From: Plotosus lineatus
Lineage: Eukaryota; Chordata; Actinopteri; Siluriformes; Plotosidae
Assembly (NCBI GenBank): GCA_024760905.1
Contig: CM045732.1
Location: 53,269,996-53,333,995, forward strand
Direction: 5' to 3'
Length of the DNA: 64,000 nucleotides
The notes under the pieces were generated by a model. The model was not told the DNA's origin. It ran no database searches and worked only from the letters and a program-made list of their open reading frames with translations. Below are positions 1 to 10,139 of this stretch, piece by piece (positions within the stretch are counted from its first letter, which is position 1; each line of letters opens with the position of its first letter). A program made the translations under genes and the position numbers.

Positions 1-208
1 CTTAATCATTTAACATTATAGGGAGTTTCATCTCATCACACCATTACTAATAACAACGGCGAGGAGGGAGTTGTGAACTTATTTATACTTTCATTTGTTC
101 ATTTTCTAAAGCTGATGAATCCTAATTAAAATTTCGGGGAAACTGGCACCCATCTCCGCTGACTCTGGGCTAAGGACCATCGCAGTGAACTAATTGAAAC
201 TACATTAT

Positions 209-428
209 TCGGTTCATTTTCTGTAACCGCTTAATCCTACGGTCACAGGGAGGCTGGCGCCCATCCCAGCTGACTCTGGGCAAGGGCAAACTACACCCTG
301 GACAGCACGCACAGTTAGCTGCACTGGGGGAACAGTGACAACTTGTGGTGAGCGGGGCTTGAACCCCCAACCTTAGGATCAGTGATCCAGCACCTATACC
401 ACTAGGCCACCACTAGGCCACCATTGCC
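209..428 (-). mobile_element. SINE copy, tail B, internally deleted
   Basis: On the minus strand a tRNA-like head lies at the right (head end near 428). It is followed by the linker and then directly by tail B (reads as cagctgggatgggcgcc, then a TAATCC/GGATTA block). The middle part of the body seen in other copies, from the GGGTTATC stretch to GTGTTTC, is missing. A further tail-B-like fragment lies just to the left (about 121-195). The head carries a recognisable B box (GGGTTCAAGCCCC in SINE orientation). Non-coding. Confidence 0.75.
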
Positions 429-509
429 CCTCCCTTATAGAACATGTTCAAGACTGAAACTCAAACCAATTTTCAAAATTAAGCTTCAAGTTATCATGAG
501 TGCTCTGAA

Positions 510-1065
510 CCATGCAGTGCTGGGCCAAAAGCTCGAGCATCACATTTTACCAGTTCATCTACTTTCTCGTCCTCACCCATGGTCATGGGATTTGGGCAGA
601 GAACGAAAGGATGAGATCACATATAAAAGTGGCTGAAATGAATTTTCCACTGGGAGTGTCTGGGTTGTGACAGGAAGGGCATCCGACGTAAAAACCTCTG
701 CCAAAATCAAAAACGTGCGAATCGGATGATTCGCTGTGGCAACTCCCGAGTAAAAGGGGAAAAGCTGAAAGGAAGACAGACAGTGTCTGGGTTCAGTAAG
801 ACGCTCAGACATCCAGGGGGAGCTTGGCGTAGAGCCTCTGCTCCTCTGTACTGAAAAGAGTCAGCTGAGGTGGTTCGGGTATCTGATAAGGATGCTTCCT
901 GGTTGCTCAGATGCTCAGACCTCGACCTAGATGGAGGGATTATGTAACCATCTGGCCTGGGAATGGATTTGGATCTCAATGAGGAGGTGGAGAAGATTGC
1001 TGTGGAGAGGGAATACCAAACCTATTGCCTCTACGACTCGACCTCAAATATGCAGAGGAAATGGA
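510..1065 (+). pseudogene. Rex3/RTE-like LINE, C-terminal ORF fragment, decayed
   Basis: Conceptual translation in shifting frames gives the pattern LTHGHGIW...ENER near 575-610 and RRSDIQGELGVEPLLL...SQLRWFG.LIRMLPG around 797-905, then RPRPRWRDYV and a degenerate end. This matches the post-RT C-terminal region of the 2.7-kb Rex3-like copy at 22-24.7 kb (YGHELWVVTERTRS, then a conserved LGV.PLLL..E..QLRWLG). Stops and frameshifts are frequent. The fragment is split at 667-781 by a truncated SINE. The clade assignment comes from family knowledge of fish RTE/Rex3 elements. Confidence 0.7.
667..781 (+). mobile_element. 5'-truncated SINE, tail A only, with 12-bp TSD
   Basis: Only the 3' tail (GTGACAGGAAGGGCATCC through AAAGGAAGACAGAC) is present. 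It is flanked by a perfect 12-bp direct repeat AGTGTCTGGGTT at 655-666 and 782-793, so both insertion ends are defined. Removing the insert restores the collinear LINE fragment around it. The insertion is therefore younger than the LINE, and 5' truncation is typical of LINE-driven retroposition. Confidence 0.85.
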
Positions 1066-1170
1066 TGGCTGTTTGGATATGTAGCAATTTGTCAGATGTT
1101 AGATGTTTCGAGTGTTGGATACTGATCGTCTCTAGCTTTTTGTCTCCTCCCTAACATTGCTGGTTAGATC

Positions 1171-1511
1171 TTCTTCTTTTCCTTTTGGCTGTTCCCTTTT
1201 TTCAGGGGTCGCCACAGAGAATCATTGCATGTTTGATTTTGCGTAGGTTTTTCCGTCGGACGCCCTTCCTGACACAACCCTTTAGCAAGGGACAGAAACA
1301 CGCTGACGGCTTCGCAGCTACTCTTGTCGAAAGTCAGCAATGGTTCTTTTACATGAACCTCTCACCATAGACCGTGAGAGACATGGCCGACCTTTAATAA
1401 CCCAGTTAACCGCACTGAGGGGACAGTGACAACCTTGTGGGGAGTGGGATTCGAACCTCCAACCCTAGGATCAGCGATCCAGCGCCCTTTACCACCGGGC
1501 CACCACCGCCC
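1171..1511 (-). mobile_element. SINE copy, tail A, near full length
   Basis: The minus-strand head ends near 1511 with an A-box-like GTGGCCCGGTGGT and a B box GGTTCGAATCC (reverse of 1449-1459). The body contains the conserved GGGTTA..AAAGG and GAACCATTGCTGAC stretches. Tail A ends at the left in (AAG)n. A weak repeat CTAACATT/CTAGCATT flanks it (near 1151 and 1512) and may be an aged target-site duplication. Confidence 0.85.
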
Positions 1512-1824
1512 TAGCATTAGGTAGTTCGATAATTATTTTAAATTCTGTATCTACTTCTTGTAGGAGCAGAGAGTTCAGTGCTCTTCTACTCATCAATTTG
1601 GAGATCTTTATTTGTCTGACCCTATTACAGGTAAACAAAATGAATTACTATAGAATGTATTTTTGGTGATACTAAAAAAAACAAAATTTTTAAAGAATAC
1701 AATGCATAATGGAATATGAAACAAAAATATTTTTCTTGTTAGTATAATAATCAGAAGAATTAGGTTGCGAGTGCCATTTTGCAAGTATTGTGGCTTTATA
1801 TACAGTATTGTATACTCACATTGA

Positions 1825-2170
1825 GGGGCAGTGGTGGTCTAGTGGTATAGGGTGCTGGATCGCTGATCCAAAGGTTGGGGGTTTGAGTCCCACTCTCCAC
1901 AAGGTTGTCACTGTGTCCCCCAACCCCCCAGTGCAGCTAACTGGGTTATCAAAGGCGGGCCATGTCTCTCACTGTCTATGGTGTGAGGCAGGTAAAAGAA
2001 CCATTGCTGACTTTCGACAAGAGTAGCTGCAAAGCCGTCAGCGTGTTTCTGTCACTTGCTAAAAAAGGGCATCTGACGTAAAATCCTCTACCAAATCAAA
2101 CGTGCGAATCAGATGATTCGCTGTGGCGACTCCTGAGTAAAAAAAAAGGGAAAAAGCCAAAAGTAAGACA
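1825..2170 (+). mobile_element. SINE copy, tail A, full length
   Basis: It starts GGGGCAGTGGTGGTCTAGTGG (A box of a tRNA-type pol III promoter) and has a B-box-like GGTTTGAGTCCC near 1880. It then carries the family linker, the body, and tail A ending AAGACAGAC. The tail includes the module GATGATTCGCTGTGGCGAC, which is shared with the RTE-like LINE at 39.4 kb. Confidence 0.85.
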
Positions 2171-2204
2171 GACATTGTCAAAATCTTGATTTTACCGCAA
2201 ATGT

Positions 2205-2892
2205 AACTTGGCCTATTCCTCCCATATGACGACCACTCAAATATTGTTTCATATATACTATAATTTATTCTAACTCATTTTGCTGCTACTTCTTATATTC
2301 TTACATTTATTAAAGTTACTCTCCGATGATCACTTTTTGCATTAAATCCTATATTCCTCCTACGATTGTTGTTCTTCTCTCCTTGTCCCACTAATGGAAA
2401 ACAATGTTCTTTCATTATATCATGTAATGTAGGATTGACTGGACTATTTTCCCAACAGAGATTCCACAGTGAAATTTACACTCTAGCCTCATCTAGTGGA
2501 CATTTAATACAGCACAGTCTGGACTAACCGAGTTTGATCGTTTTTATTCCAAACGGCTTAATTCAGGGGCCGCGGAACGGGGGTGGGGGCGCTTTGGGGG
2601 CCTGAAGCCCCCTACTTTTTCTTAACCAAAATAAAAATTTTAAGTAAATCTACTCACATCTGAAAAATGTATAAAATTCATAGTTTGTATCAGCATTTGT
2701 ATGACCTACATGTACACCGTGTACCGTAAATGCTTATACACCAAGTATATCGTACGGTAATATAACGGCTGCCTTCGAGGGAATGGACCAGAAAATGGCT
2801 TCGAAACATCGACACAAGAATATAAGCGCCGCCCGTGTCGGGCCTTGGTCCTTGGGTGTGTATACAAGTATGAAAGGCTAAGATCAGAGTAA
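2205..2892. other. Mostly unassigned sequence with a possible DNA-transposon end
   Basis: No gene is seen. At 2562-2640 a GC-rich stretch (GGCCGCGGAACGGGGG, then GGGGGCCTGAAGCCCCC, which is a perfect 6-bp stem hairpin) resembles an end of a fish DNA transposon, but no partner end was found. The rest is AT-rich single-copy-looking sequence. Confidence 0.3.
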
Positions 2893-3204
2893 GGGCAGTG
2901 GTGGCCTCGTGGTGAAGGTGCTGGATCACTGGTTCAAGCCCCACTCACCACAGGTTGTCACTGTGTCCCCCCCCCAGTGCAGCTAACTGGGTTATCAAAG
3001 GCTGGCCATGTCTCTCACTGTCTCTCACTCTCCATTGCTGACTTTTGACAAGAGTAGCTGCAAAGCCGTCAGCGTGTTTCCGCCCTGCAATGGCCTGGCA
3101 GGCTGTCCAGGGTGTATTCTGCCCTTGGTGAGAACCGGCTAGGATGGGCGCCAGCCTCCCCGTGACCCTAATTAGGATTAAACGGTTACAGAAAATGAAC
3201 TGAT
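2893..3204 (+). mobile_element. SINE copy, tail B
   Basis: Head GGGCAGTGGTGGCCTCGTGG, a shortened B-box region (GGTTCAAGCCCC), then linker and body. The junction CAGCGTGTTTC passes into CGCCCTGCAATGG rather than the tail-A sequence. The tail ends GATTAAACGGTTACAGAAAA. The body has a small deletion between TCTCACTGTC and CCATTGCTGAC. Confidence 0.8.
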
Positions 3205-3205
3205 G

Positions 3206-4107
3206 AAGATCAGAACATTGCACACGCCACTTTTCAACTCACCCGGCGAGCCCTGTAATCAGGTTATATTGCTTCTTTAATGTAATGCTGTGATCATAAT
3301 ATTTTTAATTGACCATCATTGAGTGACAACACACAGTATCTGAGGCTCAGTTCCTGCTTTTATTCTGTCTCTTCCTCCCTGCCTTTGCATTTATTGCTGT
3401 GTTGGAGCAGCCTGACTCTGGCTGCTTATGGCGTGTTAGACTGACTGAGTGGAAAAATAATGATGGCTGAATGAAAGGACGTGTTTGTAGAACGGATTGT
3501 GTGTGTCCATTTGGAACTGGATCTGAAAAGCGCAAAGCAAGATCCTGCCAGGACTGACAGGTGTCAGAAATCTGTGAAGGCATGGGATGCTTGAATGATG
3601 CAGAATTGATCGCACCGAAGCTGAACGGCTTGTTTGATCTATTATTTAAAGCCATTTTTCTGACTGCATGTTCAACCCTTTGATAGTTCCATTCACTGTG
3701 GCAGGGCAAATCATTAAAATAATTATTAGGGTCTGTAATAAAAAATAGATTATCTTATAAAACGACTGCATAAAATGAAATAGGCCATCATCTCACAGTC
3801 TGGCATCTGGATTGATATAAAGGCTTTCGCTGGAGGATTTTATCAAACCGAGAATAAGTGTTGGAATTATATTGACTGATGATCTCTATACTGTTGTTTT
3901 AGAGATGACTAGACTCACACATCACATATTACACATTAGACTTATACTGTACCTGCGGTTTAATGAAATAATCACTCACTCATTGACTTACTCATTTACC
4001 AAAACATTGAATTCTCTTGGAGCCGCGGGGCAACCCATCCCCCACCACGATTTTTTCAGTATCAGGGAACAGAAATAAATGGGTTTCTAAGCTGCTGTGA
4101 ATTATTC
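3206..4107. other. No recognisable feature
   Basis: About 0.9 kb without a coding region, tRNA-like head or terminal repeat that I recognise. The open stretch on the minus strand at 3347-3709 shows no familiar protein motif and is probably chance. Confidence 0.5.
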
Positions 4108-4446
4108 GGACGGTGGCCTGGTGGTAAAGGTGCTGGATCATTGATCGTTAGGTTGGGGCTTCAAGCCCCACTCATCACAGGTTGTCACTGTCCCCCAAGT
4201 GCCACTAACTGGGTTATCAAAGGCGGGCCATGTCTCTCACTGTCTATGGTGTGAGGTTCATGTAAAAGAACCATTGCTGACTTTTGACAAAAGTAGCTGC
4301 AAAGCTGTCAGCATGTTTCTGCCCTGTGATGGTGTGGCGAGCTGTCCAGAGTGTACTCTACCCTCGCCCGGAGTTGGCTGCGATGGGCGCTAGCCTCCCC
4401 GTGAACCTAATTAGGATTAAGCGGTTACAGAAAATGAACTGAACTG
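4108..4446 (+). mobile_element. SINE copy, tail B, full length
   Basis: The head is GGTGGCCTGGTGGTAAAGG and the body is complete. The tail carries GGAGTTGGCTGCGATGGGC and ends with GGATTAAGCGGTTACAGAAA followed by ATGAACTGAACTG. An extra loose tail-B/L2-like fragment follows at 4512-4590. Confidence 0.85.
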
Positions 4447-4630
4447 ATGTTTATACCTGTTTGCACATACAATAAACAAATCAGATATTCTTCTGCATAC
4501 ATAATATCTACATGTACCCTGCCCTGACTCATAGTTGGCTGAGATAGGCACCAGCCTCGATGCGACCCTAATCAGGATTAAGCAGAAACAAAGCTCGTGT
4601 GTTAGGATAGGAATTAAATCAGATTATGAG

Positions 4631-4798
4631 TGATGACCGTGATGGCACACGGGTTAAAACTCTGGGTTACTGGCCCAAAGTTTGGGGATTTGGGCACCAC
4701 CATGATGCCACTTTTGGGCCCTTAAGCAAGGCCCTTAACCCTTAGTTGTATAAAAAACTCTGGATAAGGGCTTCTGCCAGAATAATGTAAGAGTAAAT
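4631..4798 (+). mobile_element. tRNA-derived SINE of a second family (family E)
   Basis: Degenerate tRNA-like head, then the hallmark CTTTTGGGCCCTTAAGCAAGG, CCCTTAACCC, and the tail CTCTGGATAAGGGCTTCTGCC ending in a GTAA-rich stretch. The same family occurs at 29220, 37098 (split), 48343 and 48525, and in reverse at 40045. This pattern is known to be abundant in ostariophysan fishes, but that is a recollection and not a search result. Confidence 0.7.
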
Positions 4799-5287
4799 AT
4801 GAGTGAAAGAGGAAAATTATTTATTTATAATCTGAATTCTGCTCTGAAAATCCATCCTGTTTCTGAACCTGCTTATTCCAACATGATGACTAATTTGTTG
4901 TGTTTAATAAGTTATGGGGATTATGCCAAATTTGGTTTGAACGCTAACAGAAGCCTGCTGGTGGCTAATGAGGGATCAAGGATAAAGTACATCAATTGCT
5001 TTTTCTTAATTTAGTGCGTATTTACAAATTTGTGTATTTTATCTTTGCTTTAGCCATCTTGCTAGCAATGACACAGTCGTGGGTATTTTTGTTGTGAACT
5101 TTTATATTATACTCATTTAAAAAAGAATTTTGGTTAAGGGGAAGGTAAATTAGGCTTTTACTGAGCATTTACTGAGCAATTTTATTAATCATATATCATT
5201 TTTAGTATTTTACTATTTTTTGCAGAGCTCTGCTATACTGTATGTGGCATTAATACTACTGATGCTTCTCTGTTCTTTATGCCAGGT

Positions 5288-5649
5288 GATCCAGCACCCT
5301 ATACCACGAGACCACCACTGCCCCCTGAATCACTGATCCAAAGGTTGGGGGTTCGAGTCCCACTCTCCACAAGGTTGTCACTGTCCCCCACAGTGCAGCT
5401 AACTGGGTTATCAAAGGCGGGCCATGTCTCTCACTGTCTATGGTGTGAGGTTCATGTAAAAGAACCATTGCTGACTTTCGTAAAGAGTAGGCTGCAAAGT
5501 CGTCAGCGTGTTTCTGTCCCTTGCTAAAAGGGTTGTGACAGGAAGGGCATCCGACGTAAAAAACCTCTGCCAAATCAAACGTGCGAATCAGATGATTCAC
5601 TGTGGCGACTCCCGAGTAAAAGGGAAAAAGCCGAAAGGAAGACAGACAG
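5288..5649 (+). mobile_element. SINE copy, tail A, with inverted 5' head
   Basis: Bases 5288-5325 are the SINE head in reverse complement (GATCCAGCACCCTATACCAC). The rest continues from 5326 in forward orientation with an intact B box GGTTCGAGTCCC and a complete body and tail A. The join leaves the A box pointing the wrong way, so this copy should lack a working split pol III promoter. Its 3' end is abutted by the TIR element starting at 5650. Confidence 0.85.
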
Positions 5650-5815
5650 ATAATAGACCAAATTCGCATTATGACTGCGCATGTGCGGGGAACGTGACCC
5701 AACATCTGGTCCAAGGGTCACGGCTACCAAACTTTCTTGTAGCCACTTGCTTTTGTATGTAAACACATCCTAACAACTGCCGCTTAAAGCCTGCCTTCAG
5801 CCTTAAATTATCGTT

Positions 5816-6009
5816 ATGCCAGGTGCGCATTGTGCCGTAGTGAACTGTGGGAACGGCATTTATCATCTCGAGCGTTGGAAAAAGGAAATTTGCAGTATAC
5901 ATGCCTGCAAATTTGGGACTAACGCTTGTACATGTCCGCCGCCATTCACCTTATTTACCTTCCCTACCAAGCTGAAGGATCCGGAGGGACACAAACGTGG
6001 ATTAAAGCA
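5816..6009 (+). pseudogene. THAP-like zinc-finger first exon
   Basis: Open from MPGAHCAVVNCGNG with a C-x4-C start, a second Cys/His cluster (EICSIHACKFG, then NACTCPPPF) and LFTFPTKLKDPEGHKRG. The latter resembles the FP-containing part of THAP-type DNA-binding domains. A consensus 5' splice site GTAAGT begins at 6010, so the coding part probably continued in an exon that is no longer present. THAP domains are known as DNA-binding modules of P- and Kolobok-type transposases. Here the assignment rests on motif pattern only, and the usual tryptophan is not evident. Confidence 0.55.
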
Positions 6010-6215
6010 GTAAGTTTATAATTAAAGTGTTCTTTATTCGAATTCATAGACCCTATAGACTATATTACCTTCTATTTACCTGTTAAATTACCATAAAAAT
6101 CGGCGATGCTAAATGCCGGGCCGAATGGAGGGCCTACGTTAATGTTGATCAATAGTTACAATATGCATCTAGATCTATATAATCGAATAATAATAAAATA
6201 GACAAACAAGAGCTG

Positions 6216-6669
6216 TCAGATCATTCGGTAACAGCTGTCAAACTTGTATTTACCTTCTTTGTAGTCATTACGAAGTCGGGCTAGTAGGGGTTCCTGGTCC
6301 TTCATTAACAAAAAATCCGCAATGTCAGCATACATACACGGGGGCCACTTCGATAAGTCGTCATTTTCTGTCTCCCAGCCGTCTTCAAGTCCAAAGGGGT
6401 CGGGAATTGTCACACTTCCTCATCCACTTCAAATGTCAACAAGCTGGCATAGTCACATTGGATTTGTTTAATTGCTCAGCCTTTGACAAAACTATGGGTA
6501 GCTTTTGTAACGTCGCCGCAAATGCAAGCGCAAAAAGTTCATCTTTACGCTTGCAGGAACAACCGGGAAGACCCCTACGTATACAATACACTCGAAGGTC
6601 GGGAACTTTCCATAAATTGAACGTATCGATAGTGCAGTTATCATCCGCATCAAGGTTTATTTCCGCCAT
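6216..6669 (-). pseudogene. SAP-like / SWIM-YqaJ-type transposon protein, N-terminal remnant
   Basis: From the start at 6669 (MAEINLDADDNC) a SAP-like segment LWKVPDLRVYCIRRGLPG...KKDELFALAF is readable (KRKDEL in this copy). After at least two frameshifts, one looking like a GT dinucleotide gain near 6408, it continues IPDPFGLEDGW...WPPCMYADIADFL...RNDYKEG. This matches what I remember of large fish and invertebrate transposon proteins with SWIM and YqaJ-nuclease parts. It stops at AAG|GTAAAT, a plausible donor at the point where an intron interrupts the family. No SWIM or nuclease residues remain. Confidence 0.5.
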
Positions 6670-6751
6670 ATTGGTAGCTTGTTTGGTAGTCGCGATCCCA
6701 TGATGCCGTGCGCGAGCCGAGATGCGAACTTGGTCTATTATATGCTTAGTT

Positions 6752-7351
6752 CAGTGCTTCTCAATTATTTTCTGTGGCGCCCCCCCAAGGAAGAAAAAAA
6801 CATTTCACGCCCCCATCACCTCGTGAGTGACTATAAATAGTATTATTAGTCTAAAAAATTGTATTTAGTACACCTCTGCATAATATTGTATCTTTATTAA
6901 CATTAAAAATAAAAAACAAAGAAATATAGTTCACCTTACAATAAAGAAAAACTTCATTAACAGTTTTTAAATTTGTAACAGAAAAACTTCAAAGTGCACC
7001 AATGTGCCTGAAATTAAAAAAATACATCCTTATTGAAACTCATTTGACTTACTTATGTCTTAATATATCCGTCTCTCTCCACCGGTCTCTTCGTTTCTGT
7101 GAGACATTTTTCCATGTTTTTTCTTGAGTGGTTGTTTATTGCACTTCATATCGTATGCTCGTGCGAAAAACCGCTACACTATAGCGCGATAATGAGAGCG
7201 TCACTGCCAACTACTGTAGTGAAGGTGTAATTACACTTAATTTTCGTACACAATTCCAGAAAAGCATGTTTCCCTGGGATCACACTGCGCCTCCCCTGAC
7301 ATCATACCACGGCCCCCAAAGGGGGCACGCCCCGCTCTTTGAGAAGCACTG
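6752..7351. mobile_element. Non-autonomous hAT element (MITE), copy 1
   Basis: The ends are CAGTGCTTCTCAA and its inverted counterpart TTTGAGAAGCACTG, followed inward by GGCGCCCCCC and the complementary GGGGGCACGCCCC. The 8-bp flanks GCTTAGTT (6744-6751) and CTTCAGTT (7352-7359) agree at 5 of 8 positions, as expected of an old hAT duplication. No coding capacity is seen; the length is 600 bp. A second copy lies at 11679-12606. Confidence 0.8.
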
Positions 7352-7993
7352 CTTCAGTTGTAAATACATGAGATACTGTATATCCTAAACCACATTCTAC
7401 TCCACTACATGGTATGTTAGTCAAAAGTGACGTCAGGGCTGTTTAGGTATCCTTTTCAGTGTGCAGAATACAGTTTGGGCTGCAACCCTTATTTCTCAAT
7501 GATTGTGTATTACTTGGCACTTACAGCTGTGAGAAAATTGTGCATTTAGCAGCTTCAAATTGTTCATCACTTAATAGCATAGATTCTCCTGTGTAAGCGT
7601 TTCATCCCATTTCAGCAAATTACCCGAGCCCATCGTATTCCAATGCATTTGCTTTGATAAATGAGTTTGAGATAGAAGCCATCAAGAGGTAACCCTCTCA
7701 AACTTTTCTTGCTTCTTGCATATGAAAGCAGTTTGATTGCTGAGGGAATTAACTCACACTGCAGTTGGACGCCAATAATGGCTCTATAGCTTGGGGTAGA
7801 TTTCTCCACTCCCACTGCAAGATGAGTGAGCTGAGAGAACTGAGAGAAAAAATGATAGGACCCACCCTCCCCCCAGAGCTGTTCTAACTCTGATACTATC
7901 ATGTATATTCTTTTAGGGAGAAGATAGACAAGGCATTGTGTTAATACACACAAAAACAAGACTTGCTTCATTTTCACAGAGACAGGATTCTGC

Positions 7994-8250
7994 GTGCAGC
8001 TAACTGGGTTATCAAAGGCGGGCCATGTCTCCATGTCTCTCACTGTCTATGGTGAGAGGCATGTAAAAGAACCATTGCTGACTTTCGTAAAGAGTAGGCT
8101 GAAAAGCCGTCAGCGTGTTTCTGTCCCTTGCTAAAAGGGTTGTGTCAGGAAGGGCATCCGACGTAAAAACCTCTGCCAAATCAAATGTGCAAATCATTCG
8201 CTGTGGCAAATCTCAAGAACGGGAAAAAGCCGAAAAGAAAAGAAGATGCA
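7994..8250 (+). mobile_element. 5'-truncated SINE, tail A
   Basis: It begins in the linker (GTGCAGCTAACTGGG), runs through the body with a short CATGTCTC duplication near 8025-8040, and ends in tail A with AAAGCCGAAAAGAAAAGAAG. A TC/TA microsatellite follows directly. Confidence 0.85.
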
Positions 8251-8251
<1 letters not shown>

Positions 8252-8338
<87 letters not shown>

Positions 8339-8374
8339 AAATATATATATATATTATATATATATATATATAAA

Positions 8375-8470
<96 letters not shown>
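8252..8470. repeat. (TC)n then (TA)n microsatellite
   Basis: About 38 bp of (TC)n passes into about 180 bp of (TA)n with few interruptions. It sits between a forward SINE and a reversed SINE tail. Peptides of alternating I and Y read from it are not real. Confidence 0.95.
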
Positions 8471-8472
<2 letters not shown>

Positions 8473-8583
8473 TTGGGAAGTTGGTGCCCATCCCAGCTGA
8501 CTCCAGGCGAGGGGCAGAGTACACCCTGGACAGCTCGCCATGCCATCACAGGGCGGAAACACGCTGACGGCTTTGCAGCTATT
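8471..8583 (-). mobile_element. SINE tail B fragment
   Basis: Reverse-complement tail B (CCCATCCCAGCTGACTCC, then ACACCCTGGACAGCTCGCC) plus the end of the body (ACACGCTGACGGCTTTGCAGC). The GGATTAAGCGG terminus is missing at the microsatellite side and the head is missing at the right. Confidence 0.75.
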
Positions 8584-9811
8584 CATTTCTCCATTTTAAT
8601 GCATGATGATGACACCACCTGTTTCAGTTCACTATGGCAAACTGCAAATCTGTCATTTTGATGAAAGCATCATCTACTCACAATGTTTTGTGATTTTTTT
8701 TTAATGCTGTGTATAGTGCACCAATCAGATCACACGTAGTATATACTAATACAAATTATACATTATGCAAATAATACACATTCTGTTGATTATTGAAGTT
8801 GGATACCAACCAATTAGAGATTAATCTCCATATAGGGAAAACCGGCCAGAAAAAACAGGGCAATAATGTTGCTGCTGGGCTGGATATCAAAGTTGGAGGA
8901 CAGAGGACATTGAAATCCAGTTGTTTTAATCTGGTCATATGATTAAAGTCTCATGCTATGAATAAAATGCCTGTGGATACACTTATGGAGGTGTCTTTTC
9001 AGTAATCATAAAAGGTTAACTGCCTCACTTGATTTTTGGCCACTCTTACGGTCAGCATCCAACTTCACGCTCCATCAAACTATGTGTATATATTCCAGAA
9101 GGTGGTACAGCGCTGTGCTAAGTCAATAAGAAGGAGGTTAAAGGTGAAGGCTTGGCAGCACCATCTGTTCACAGAGTGCTATATAAATGCTGCAAATGTT
9201 TGTGTTGTTATCATCATCTGTCCTTCTCAGTTCCCCTCACCGTTGTTCAGTTATTCCCTGAGTGAGAATGGTTGAGCTATTAAATTTAATCACGCAGAGA
9301 AATTTGTCAATTTTTCCCAGGACTCAGGGGCACTAGAGGATTTATCAGGCCCAAAATATAAAGTAAATTTTACATTTAAATTGATTGGCCCGAGACTTGG
9401 TTAGTAGCTGAGGTATCAGGATAAGGCATGAGCCTCGACAAATAATGTATATATTGATTGTGCAGTTTGTGCTATTTAATTTAATTTTCCATTACACTGA
9501 CTTTTATTATTTAACACTTGTGAGACAAGAGCATTATAGATCTGCTTTTATGGAAGTGGAAACTATGGGAAAGAGAATGGAATACAAATATACCAACTTT
9601 AAGGTTTTGAAGACTAGTGTCGATATATCGTCCAGACGTGACACAGCATCAGCTCATTACCTATGGGAGTGATTCCTATTGATTTCAAGCTACACCCCCC
9701 CCAAAGGTAATTTTCTAAAAGTCAAAGGAACAAACAAACAAAAAAGTGACAAAAGTTGAGTTTGCTTGGTTTTTGAAATATGAAAAAAGTATACCCTCTG
9801 TGCCGGTCTTA
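8584..9811. other. No recognisable feature
   Basis: About 1.2 kb of AT-rich sequence without recognised repeats or coding motifs. It lies between a SINE fragment and a V-SINE-like repeat. Confidence 0.5.
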
Positions 9812-9983
9812 CAGGGTGGCATAATGGTTAGCACATGCACCTTGCAGCAAGTAGGTCCTAGGTTTAAATCCCTGGCTTGAGTTGTTCTGTGTGAAGTTCC
9901 CCCTGTGTATGTGTGGGTTTCCGCCAGGTTATCTGGTTTACTAGAGTCTTAAGCCATGCACAATAGGCTAATTGGTTGGCCTA

Positions 9984-10027
<44 letters not shown>

Positions 10028-10130
10028 TTTGGTTCCACACTGGGCATGTGAGCTATTCATGATGTGCCCCGCCTTTATGATGGGCTCAGCCTCCTACTGA
10101 CCATAATAGGATAAATAAGTTCAGAGATTA
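9812..10130 (+). mobile_element. V-SINE-like repeat interrupted by (TG)n
   Basis: tRNA-like head GGGTGGCATAATGGTTAGC and GGTTTAAATCCC, then the central block (GTGTGAAGTTCCCCCTGTG, GGGTTTCCGCCAGG). A (TG)n run at 9986-10024 is followed by a degenerate tail (CCATAATAGGATAAATAAG). V-SINE is the nearest known group from memory. Confidence 0.65.
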
Positions 10131-10139
10131 ATGAGTGAT

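Larger units (their letters stand above)
5650..6741. mobile_element. TIR DNA transposon with THAP-like and SAP-like remnants (superfamily unassigned)
   Basis: The left end ATAATAGACCAAATTCGCAT and the inverted right end (reverse complement of 6722-6741) match at 19 of the first 20 bases. Similarity continues weakly inward with one gap (to about 34 bp). Two first-exon-like coding pieces start just inside the two ends and point toward each other. TA lies at both borders and could be the target duplication, but the exact border is ambiguous. The 1.09-kb length and the missing downstream exons suggest an internal-deletion derivative of a larger two-gene element. Confidence 0.75.

Noticed and set aside
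1825..1900. tRNA gene with A and B boxes
   Set aside because: The A and B boxes occur in a 340-bp repeat present in about 25 copies, and no cloverleaf with an acceptor stem is formed. The same holds for all other tRNA-like heads in the window.
3347..3709. 120-residue minus-strand open frame as a possible gene
   Set aside because: No recognisable domain and no supporting signals. I cannot distinguish it from chance.
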